Below, piece by piece: positions 30,968-40,000 of a stretch of DNA of 64,000 bases. The notes below the pieces were generated by a model. That model saw nothing but the letters and a program-made list of their open reading frames with translations. It did not search any database and had not been told where the DNA came from. The first letter of the stretch is position 1, and every line of letters begins with the position of its first letter. Both the position numbers and the translations under genes were made by a program. The stretch lies in NCBI RefSeq assembly GCF_000006405.1, contig NW_003207677.1, forward strand, positions 315,504-379,503, in the 5' to 3' direction. This stretch comes from Perkinsus marinus ATCC 50983 (Eukaryota > Perkinsozoa > Perkinsida > Perkinsidae).

Positions 30968-32045
30968 ATGTCATCTGCTCAAGTCGTCAGTACCGCCGAC
31001 GTAACGTCGCTTGATGATGATTGCCGAGTGAAGGAAGATGTTTGCCAGAAGTCCGACTCTACAGAGATTGTTAAGGAAGACTCCTCAGTCTCGGAATCTT
31101 TCTACAGTGACTCCTCAGTCGATGTAAGTGCGCTGTTCTGTGTGGCTTCTCTTCATGTTTCGATCGTCTTCAGGAGGAAATCAAAAGGAAGCCTCTGTGT
31201 GATCACTTCAAGCGTGGAAAGTGCCGACTAGAGAATTCATGCAGGTGGGAAGTTGTTGCTGGTAACATTGTCGAGCTCGTGTGCCTTCAGATTCGCGCAT
31301 AGCTTGAAAGAGCACAACGATCCCAGTTTAATCACCAAACGACGTGCTGAGGCTAAAGCCCAGCATAAGTTACTGAAGTTGCGCAATAGAGAGGCTGAGA
31401 AGAGTGACACTCAGCTCACTTCTGCTGGAGACACCGATGTAGGTCCTTCCCATCAACTTGGCGTTTTGAACCCTCTGGTCTTTCAGAGTATCTCATCATG
31501 TTCACCTCCGCCAAGCCCTCGATACTGTTCATTCTCTCGCGATGGTGTGAGCCCTCAGTTGTCTCCATATGGTCTACACAAACGGGCCTCGACTGGTTCA
31601 CTGCCTGCTGTGGCTGTTGTAAGGAGATCATCGTGGAGACGTTTCCTAACTGTTGTTGCTCAGTCTTATTCGAACTGCTACGCCCCATACCCGGTCTACT
31701 ACAGTCCTGTCTGTTATCCTTTACCATGTTACGTCAACACTCCCGGCGCCTACTATGTTGTCCAGCAATCTCAGTGGGAGGCAGTACGATCAAAAGTGAT
31801 ATGGCGAACGTGGTTCTACTGTTCTCGTTTCAGTCACCGTGTTATTCTGCTACTACTGAGATCTACGACCATCCGCAACAGCGAGATGTGGTTCCGCCAA
31901 CTACCACCGGTGTGAGAAGGTCCGCCTCTTGCTCAATGGTGAGTCTCATAATGTGATGTGTCACCGTTTGATTGGCGCTGTTCAGGTCCAAACTCCGACT
32001 TTCCAGGGATCAAGGATGTACTCGGAGGAGCATTACGAGGAGTAG
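30968..32045 (+). CDS. CCCH zinc-finger protein, copy 1
   Basis: A likely RNA-binding protein. The start ATG at 30968 opens a Ser/Asp-rich N-terminus (MSSAQVVSTADVTSLDDD). The zinc finger CDHFKRGKCRLENSCRFAH has the canonical C-x7-C-x5-C-x3-H spacing and is split by a 45-nt intron before the last FAH. Downstream exons: DPSLITKRRAEAKAQ, SISSCSPPPSPRYCSFSRDG, a Tyr/Pro/Cys-rich part (SYSNCYAPYPVYYSPVCYPL), SPCYSATTEIYDHPQQRD and VQTPTFQGSRMYSEEHYEE before TAG at 32043. Six introns were checked; all keep frame. One CCCH motif only, so the RNA target class is open. It is followed on the same strand by the zinc-repeat gene. Confidence 0.85.
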
Positions 32046-32955
32046 AGTTCCTACCTGTTGTCAGTTTTACCATGTATCCCCTCGCTGTTTCATTAGTCGT
32101 TTGCGTGGTTTCACCGCAGCAGACATCGTGTTCATTATATCTTCTTTGTAGATTTTTGGCGACGCTGGCTCTTGCCGCATTCGCTTAGGTCTTCTCAGTC
32201 GTTATCACTGCTCATCATGTGTCATTTGGCTATTTTGAACTGCTGGTGATGATTGTGTAGTTTTTTGGTGCTCAAGCGAACACGTAATTCTACTATGTAC
32301 GATCTGTTGGGTCGGTGCTTTCCTGGTGACGCCTCCTTATGACTCTCTTGGTTTTTCGACGCTCTAACGGTCGTCCAACTAGACTCGATAATGACGTATT
32401 CATTTCTGGACATGTCATTGAGTAGCATCGATGATGCGTGGGTTGGCGTATGCTCACCCTTACAACGATCTGCTTGGGACACCTTACAGGATCCATTCTG
32501 ATCAAGCGCCCTATGATGCTGTCTGAGACTTTTCCCTCCTGTTCGTCAAGGACCTTTTCTGTGTACTACTCCTCTACCGTCTTGTCTTGGTCCTTTATCT
32601 GTACGCATGCTGAGCGTAAGACCACTTGTCCGTGAGTCTCCATTCTCATTGTTATTCCTGTACTGTTCCCGTTAGGCCAACTCTTGTTATTCCTGGCCGT
32701 ATACACGTATGAACAGCCAGATCGAGAAGTCACTAGTTAGTTTTGAGTTATCGTCAGATGGCTCGATTGTTGTGGGTTTTCCGCACGTGTCAATCTTTCC
32801 ACTGTGTTTTTCGAGTATGTTACTTATTGGTAAGTTTCTCGCTCGGAGTTATCGACTGTTGAGTGGTTAATTCATGCCGACGAGTCATGGTAGAATGATT
32901 TTCGTTATCGATGCCTTCGTATTTCTCAGCTTCACGTTCACATTTTAAAGCTCTT
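32046..32955 (+). other. spacer between CCCH and zinc-repeat genes
   Basis: No complete gene. A short frame MMRGLAYAHPYNDLLGTPYR (about 32430-32506) is conserved in copy 2 (37348) and reads as protein, so a small exon of one of the neighbours may lie here. Confidence 0.35.
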
Positions 32956-33868
32956 ATGGTAGCGAGGAATACCAATACGGTTGCCGCTCCGAATGGAACG
33001 GTTAAGAGGGTTCGCAAAGCGCCGGGAACTAATCCGTCAAAAATTTGCAAGGCCGAAGGTTGTTCACGCCAGGTAGATGAGCTCCGTATATCATCGTGTC
33101 GTTCAGCTGTTGGACAGGTTCGCGCTGCTGCCCGTTACTGCATCACACACGGAGGAGGCAATACCTGTGAGGTGAGACAGAGCAGCTGAGTATCTTCTCG
33201 TTCTGTACGAGATGCTTCTTTGTTCAGTATCCTGATTGCAAAACGTCCGCTCGTCATGGGAGCACATTCTGTATTGCACATGGTGGTGGTCGAAGGTGTC
33301 AAAAGCCGGGTTGCGCCAAGAGCGCTGTCGGCTCCACCAACTTCTGCAAGGCCCACGGTGGAGGCAGACGATGCACTTATCCTAATTGTTTCCGTGCTGC
33401 GCGTCCTGGGCAACCGCAGGCGTGCATGAAACACGGAGGGGGTAAAAGATGTGCTCTTCCAAGTAAGTGGGATTTTTCTGTCATATACCGGAGAGCTGTT
33501 TTGTCTCAGCATGTGATCGAAGTGCTGCAGCTCGCAGTAACTTCTGCGCAGAACATCTCTTCATTGATGGTACTGATCCGGCTGAGAAGAATAAACCAGG
33601 CGAGAAAGGAAAAGGCAAAGATGCAGAGAAGAAGAAGAAGCAAGAACATGCTATGGACGACGATATAGCCTGCAGAGATTTGCTCCGAGGAAGAAGGGAG
33701 CCCACTTTCTTCGCTACCAATATAACTGTGCCGCCTCTGAACGTCTTCCTTGACGACTTTCGTAATTACGAAGATTTGGGACCTCCTGTCCTTTTCACGG
33801 TTGACCAGTCAGACATGATATATAACACGTTTGACGACGAGGAGGAGAAGGAAGATCCTTTGAAGTAA
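32956..33868 (+). CDS. HGGGRRC-repeat zinc protein (WRKY19-like zinc repeats), copy 1
   Basis: The start ATG at 32956 (MVARNTNTVAAPNGTVKR) is the likeliest; an upstream exon is possible. Five consecutive C-x4-C...C-x2-H modules follow: ICKAEGCSRQ...YCITHGGGNTC, YPDCKTSARHGSTFCIAHGG, QKPGCAKSAVGSTNFCKAHG, TYPNCFRAARPGQPQACMKH, and CDRSAAARSNFCAEHL. Such modules occur in plant WRKY19-like and oomycete proteins and are thought to bind zinc; their role is unsettled. Three short introns: a 45-nt one after GCSRQ that is readable in frame, a phase-0 one before YPDC and a phase-1 one before CDRS. The tail is Lys-rich, then acidic (NTFDDEEEKEDPLK, stop at 33866). Confidence 0.85.
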
Positions 33869-34881
33869 GGGGTTGGGATAATCGTTTTATTGTTAAAAGC
33901 GCCGACATGCACCCATGCTTGCTAGTCTCGATAATAGTTCCTCTGCACTGCTATTCTTCATCAGGTCAACGATAGTAGACCCGTGGGGGGAAAAGATGGA
34001 CCCTCTCTTCAAGCTCCTGATGAATGCTAAGCTATGAATAATTTAATGAATGCGATGACTTAGTCATCCTCGTGCGTGAGTACTGTTGTACTCCGCCAAT
34101 GCATGCTATCATGCTGTTGTGCGTGACGATGTGATGCGCGATGTGCTTCCTTTTATTGGTTTGTGTTGCAAGTATGCCGCGAGCACTTGCAAACAACCTG
34201 GTGTCTACAAAAGGAGCAAAAAGGTCGCTAGTGGTTGTCTTGTCTATCGGAAACTTCGAGATGACTTGATACAACGACGCCATCACTGACTTATCAGTTC
34301 CTATTGGAACACATTTCTACTCTCATTTGAGAGAACACTGATGAACCTTGTACAATATGAGATGTAAAGAGATTATCGCCAAGAGCGAGTATTATTTATT
34401 ATCGATGAAAAAGATGTTGATGCGGCATTCGGCCCACTCTCTACTGATGATCCATCCGTGATGAGGATGTGTAATTTGATATCTCATGAGTATGCAAACG
34501 TATGACAGGAAGATAACAAGTTTTGTTGTCAATGAGAGGGAACGTGGTGATGATAGTACTACTAGTAGTGAAGATAAGATGGTGGATTATTAAATGATGT
34601 TCAGTGAATGACAATGGTGAGTTCTCCGTATCCGTGAGTACGAGTAATGAGGAGTTGTGGAATATGTTTTCGAATGAGAGTTCTCCCGCAGGACGGTTTG
34701 ACACGTGCCGCTGATTACCAGCAAGCAGATGAAACCTACAAAAGCAACAGCTGCTTCCCTGCTGGTGTAACGGTCCATGACATGGACTCCATGCTAGTTT
34801 ATTAACTACAGTGGAAGTCCGAGATGTATGTTTTCTGGGTGCCGAGCCATGCTGAGCGCGAGCAGAATCGCAACGGTTATC

Positions 34882-35046
34882 TGTATTTAGCATGGAGAAA
34901 GCCGTCGTTGTGTCGTTGCCAACTATGGACCGCGGTTGGACGCCCCCTCATCCTCGTGCAAGGACCATAAATGCAGCTGTCACTGTTTACATCCCGATTG
35001 TGGAGTATCGGCCGGTCGGAAAGGGAAGGTTCGACAGTGTCAGTGA
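34882..35046 (+). pseudogene. decayed HGGGRRC-type zinc-repeat fragment
   Basis: The frame reads CI*HGESRRCVVANYGPRL, then CKDHKCSCHCLHPDCGVSA and GKVRQC. The layout follows the zinc modules (C-x2-H-G-x-x-RRC-x4-C), but with an in-frame TAG, GGG changed to GES and one Cys changed to Tyr. It lies in the unique 858-bp spacer between the two duplication copies. The DNA around HGESRRC also resembles the minus-strand zinc gene at 51.9 kb (HGGDRRCVAASC). Confidence 0.6.
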
Positions 35047-35549
35047 GCACGGAGGCGTGCAAGTGGTGCAAAGAACAGGAATGCGAGAGCGGCGACATGG
35101 AGTCAATACTGCGAGCAACAGCGCGAGCTTGCTGAGTAAACCTTGTTTTGCCAACTGCTCGTCCTAACAGGAGCTGCGAGCCTGGAGCTAAACGATGAAT
35201 GGTTGGGACGGATAGTATCTATCAAGCAATGCATGCCTTCACCGTACATCTTCTGTATCACCTTGACTCAAGATTCTTGAGGTCTGCTATTTCCGACGGC
35301 TCTTCGTGCTACCGGCCGAGACTTCGAAAACAGACCACCACCGATAAATGATGGTTGGGATGAAATCTGACAATGATAAAAGCGCTGATACTGGTGACTC
35401 CCTCAATATAGCAACCACCAGCAGCCATTGACGGTCGCAGCCACTGTGGAGTTTCTTGCACTTTCCTCGGAAGAATCATTGTTATTGACATCTTCTGCGG
35501 TGATTACTAGTCTAGCCGAGTAGGTCGTTGAGGCCCTTAACGCTTAGCG

Positions 35550-35600
35550 ATCTTGCGCTCTCGCGATTCCTCAACTCGAGGAATTGCGAGAGTGCAAGAT
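35550..35600. repeat. imperfect hairpin unique to duplication copy 2
   Basis: Arms ATCTTGCGCTCTCGCGATTC+CTC and GAGGAATTGCGAGAGTGCAA+GAT pair over 23 bp with two mismatches around a 5-nt loop. Copy 1 has only the right arm. Confidence 0.8.
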
Positions 35601-35875
35601 TCTTGTGCTTACTCACTTGACAATGTGTTGAGATCTTTTTCTTTTTACTTCTGGATCTACGTATGAATGCCCCACTCCAATTACTTTCATTTCAGCTGGG
35701 CACTTCTCATCTGCCCATGGGAGGAGGTCTTTGCAGCACACGATAGCCGAGGCCCTCGGCCCGAGGGCGACTCGCCCTGGCCCACTTTGGCTCGCCCGAC
35801 CGTTTCGGTCGTATTTCCGCTTTCAGTAGATTCGCTCTGCAGTTTGTTCACTTAACTATTGGTTGGTAGAATATC

Positions 35876-36959
35876 ATGTCATCTGCTCAAGTCGTCAGTA
35901 CCGCCGACGTAACGTCGCTTGATGATGATTGCCGAGTGAAGGAAGATGTTTGCCAGAAGTCCGACTCTACAGAGATTGTTAAGGAAGACTCCTCAGTCTC
36001 GGAATCTTTCTACAGCGACTCCTCAGTCGATGTAAGTGCGCTGTTCTGTGTGGCTTCTCTTCATGTTTCGATCGTCTTCAGGAGGAAATCAAAAGGAAGC
36101 CTCTGTGTGATCACTTCAAGCGTGGAAAGTGCCGACTAGAGAATTCATGCAGGTGGGAAGTTGTTGCTGTTAACATTGTCGAGCTCGTGTGCCTTCAGAT
36201 TCGCGCATAGCTTGAAAGAGCACAACGATCCCAGTTTAATCACCAAACGACGTGCTGAAGCTAAAGCCCAGCAAAAGTTGCTGAAGCTGCGCAATAGAGA
36301 GGCTGAGAAGAGTGACACTCAGCTCACTTCTGCTGGAGACACCGATGTAGGTCCATCAGATGTCTATCAAATTGGCCGGTTAAACCCTCTGGTCTTTCAG
36401 AGTATCTCATCATGTTCACCTCCGCCAAGCCCTCGATACTGCTCATTCTCTCGCGATGGTGTGAGCCCTCAGTTGTCTCCATATGGTCTACATAAACGGG
36501 CCTCGACTGGTTCACTGCCTGCTGTGGCTGTTGTAAGGAGATTATCGTGGAAACGTTTCCTAACTGTTGTTGCTCAGTCTTATTCGAACTGCTACACCCC
36601 ATACCCGGTCTACTACAGTCCTGTCTGTTATCCTTTACCATGTTACGTCAACACTCCTGGTGCCTACTATGTTGTCCAGCAATCTCAGTGGGAGGCAGTA
36701 CGATCAAAAATAATATGGCGAACGTGGTTCTACTGGTCTCGTTTCAGTCACCGTGTTATTCTGCTACTACTGAGTACTACGACCATCCGCAACAGCGAGA
36801 TGTGGTTCCGCCAACTACCACCGGTGTGAGAAGGTCTGCCTCTTGCTCAATGGTGAGTCTCATAATGTGATGCGTCACCGTTTGATTGGCGCTGTTCAGG
36901 TTCAAACTCCGACTTTCCAGGGATCAAGGATGTACTCGGAGGAGCATTACGAGGAGTAG
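35876..36959 (+). CDS. CCCH zinc-finger protein, copy 2
   Basis: Near-identical paralogue of the gene at 30968-32045 with the same six introns and the same finger CDHFKRGKCRLENSCRFAH. Differences include a few substitutions, six extra bases in the intron after AGDTD and a 3-bp loss in STTIRNSEM (other frame), none of which break the gene. The stop is TAG at 36957-36959. Both copies look functional. Confidence 0.85.
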
Positions 36960-37874
36960 AGTTCCTACCTGTTGTCAGTTTTATCATGTATCCCCTCACT
37001 GTTTCATTAGTCGTTTGCGTGGTTTCACCGCAGCAGACATCGTGTTCATTATATCTTCTTTGTAGATTTTCGGCGACGCTGGCTCTTGCCGCATTCGCTT
37101 AGGTCTTCTCAGTCGTTATCACTGCTCATTATGTGTCATTTGGCTATTTTGAACTGCTGGTGGTGATTGTGTAGTTTTTTGGTGATCAAGCGAACACGTA
37201 ATTCTACTATGTACGATCTGTTGGGTCGGTGCTTTCCTGGTGACGCCTCCTTGTGACTCTCTTGGCTTTTCGACGCTCTAACGGTCGTCCAACTAGACTC
37301 GACTAGACTGACGTATTCATTTCTGGACATGTCACTGAGTAGCATCGATGATGCGTGGGTTGGCGTATGCTCGCCCTTACAACGATCTGCTTGCGACACC
37401 TTACAGGATCCATTTTGATCTAGCACCCTATGATGCTGTCCGAAAGACTTTTCCCTCCTGTTCGTCAAGGACCTTTTTTGTGTACTACTCCTCTACCGTC
37501 TTGTCTACGTCTTTTATCTGTACGTATGCTGAGCGTAAAACTACTTGTCCGTGAGTCTCCATTCTCATTGTTATTTCTGTACTGTTCCCGTTAGGCCAAC
37601 TCTTGTTATTCCTGGCCGTATACACGTATGAACAGCCAGATCGAGAAGTCACTAGTTAGTTTTGAGTTATCGTCAGATGGCTCCATTGTTGTGGGTTTTC
37701 CGCACGTGTCAATCTTTCCACTGTGTTTTTCGAGTATGTTACTTATTGGTAAGTTTCTCGCTCGGAGTTATCAACTGTTGAGTGGTCAATTCATGCCGAA
37801 GAGTCATGGTAGAATGATTTTCGTTATCGATGCCTTCGTATTTCTCAGCTTCACGTTCACATTTCAAAGCTCTT

Positions 37875-38787
37875 ATGGTAGCGAGGAATACCAATACGGT
37901 TGCCGCTCCGAATGGAACGGTTAAGAGGGTTCGCAAAGCGCCGGGGAGTAACCCGTCAAAGATTTGCAAGGCCGAAGGTTGTTCACGCCAGGTAGGTGAG
38001 CTTCGTATATCATCGTGTCGTTCAGCTGTTGGACAGGTTCGCGCTGCTGCCCGTTACTGCATCACACACGGAGGAGGCAATACCTGTGAGGTGAGACAGA
38101 GCAGCTGAGTATCTCTCCATTCCGTACGAGATGCTTCTTTGTTCAGTATCCTGATTGCAAAACGTCCGCTCGTCATGGGAGCACATTCTGTATTGCACAT
38201 GGTGGTGGTCGAAGGTGTCAAAAGCCGGGTTGCGCCAAGAGCGCTGTCGGCTCCACCAACTTCTGCAAGGCCCACGGTGGAGGCAGACGATGCACTTATC
38301 CTAGTTGTTTCCGTGCTGCGCGTCCTGGGCAACCGCAGGCGTGCATGAAACACGGAGGGGGTAAAAGATGTGCTCTTCCAAGTAAGTGGGATTTTTCTGT
38401 CATATACCGGAGAGCTGTTTTGTCTCAGCATGTGATCGAAGTGCTGCAGCTCGCAGTAACTTCTGCGCAGAACATCTCTTCATTGATGGTACTGATCCGG
38501 CTGAGAAGAATAAACCAGGCGAGAAAGGAAAAGGCAAAGATGCAGAGAAGAAGAAGAAGCAAGAACATGCTATGGACGACGATATAGCCTGCAGAGATTT
38601 GCTCCGAGGAAGAAGGGAGCCCACTTTCTTCGCTACCAATATAACTGTGCCGCCTCTGAACGTCTTCCTTGACGACTTTCGTAATTACGAAGATTTGGGA
38701 CCTCCTGTCCTTTTCACGGTTGACCAGTCAGACATGATATATAACACGTTTGACGACGAGGAGGAGAAGGAAGATCCTTTGAAGTAA
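37875..38787 (+). CDS. HGGGRRC-repeat zinc protein, copy 2
   Basis: Paralogue of 32956-33868; the modules and introns are the same. The few differences include APGSNPSKICK for APGTNPSKICK. From the YPDC exon to the stop (38785-38787) and on to 39439 the copies are almost identical, consistent with a recent duplication or ongoing gene conversion. Confidence 0.85.
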
Positions 38788-39439
38788 GGGGTTGGGATAA
38801 TCGTTTTATTGTTCAAAGCGCCTACATGCACCCATGCTTGCTAGTCTCCATAATAGTTCCTCTGCACTGCTATTCTTCATCAGGTCCACGATAGTAGACC
38901 CGTGGGGGGAAAAGATGGACCCTCTCTTCAAGTTCCTGATGAATGCTAAGCTATGAATAATTTAATGAATGCGATGACTTAGTCATCCTCGTGCGTGAGT
39001 ACTGTTGTACTCCGCCAATGCATGCTATCATGCTGTTGTGCGTGACGATGTGATGCGCGATGTGCTTCCTTTTATTGGTTTGTGTTGCAAGTATGCCGCG
39101 AGCACTTGCAAACAACCTGGTGTCTACAAAAGGAGCAAAAAGGTCGCTAGTGGTTGTCTTGTCTATCGGAAACTTCGAGATGACTTGATACAACGACGCC
39201 ATCACTGACTTATCAGTTCCTATTGGAACACATTTCTACTCTCATTTGAGAGAACACTGATGAACCTTGTACAATATGAGATGTAAAGAGATTATCGCCA
39301 AGAGCGAGTATTATTTATTATCGATGAAAAAGATGTTGATGCGGCATTCGGCCCACTCTCTACTGATGATCCATCCGTGATGAGGATGTGTAATTTGATA
39401 TCTCATGAGTATGCAAACGTATGACAGGAAGATAACAAG

Positions 39440-40000
39440 TCGTGTTGCCAGTTATAGAAAGCGTGATGATTATGGTTGAGATAAGATGGTACATCCTAAA
39501 ATGCTGTTGATTGAAAACGAATGATGATACATTCATAAAATGAATGGCCACGGTGACTCACCCTCGCTTAGTTTTCCGTATTTGGATGTAAGAGCAATGA
39601 GGAATTCGGGTATCTGCGTCGATTTCAACGGCCTGGAGAAAGGGAATTTGTGTCTTGAAAGTTCACTACACCTTATCCCGTGCAAGTTTGACAAGTGAAC
39701 AGACGAGAATGATGGCCGTGAAATAGTGAGTGGTGTGAGAGTCTTAGAGTGAGACTCTCTTTTAGACACGATACGAGCTCCTCGATGTCTACACTCGTAG
39801 ATTCGGCGCGTTATTGTACTCTAGGGATGACTGGTTGGGTTCACTCTTATCAGCGTGTACTGAACACAAACACACAGCACACTTGAACGGACTGCTGCAG
39901 TGCAGAGCCCCCGTAACTGGGCCATTGCTTGCCTCTCGAAACTATAGTGGTGGTAATAGTGCTAGTAGCAGTAACGATAAACAGTCAACTCCGCTGCTGG
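39440..40000. other. gene-free stretch downstream of the duplication
   Basis: Unique sequence between the right edge of duplication copy 2 and the end of the eIF2A-GYF gene. No convincing exon; a GTGGTAATAGTGCTAGTAGC-like low-complexity run near 39950. Confidence 0.4.

Larger units (their letters stand above)
30154..34519. repeat. tandem segmental duplication, copy 1
   Basis: Homologous to 35378-39439. It starts at GCTGATAATGGTGACTCCC and ends abruptly at ATGACAGGAAGATAACAAG, after which the two copies are unrelated. Copy 1 keeps a block of about 335 bp (30580-30914) missing from copy 2. The region from the zinc-repeat gene to the right edge is almost identical between copies, while the left part has many substitutions. 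Confidence 0.95.
35378..39439. repeat. tandem segmental duplication, copy 2
   Basis: Second copy of the 30154-34519 segment in direct orientation, offset 5224 bp at the left and 4908-4919 bp after the internal deletion. It lacks the block equivalent to 30580-30914 and has gained a short inverted repeat near 35550. Confidence 0.95.
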
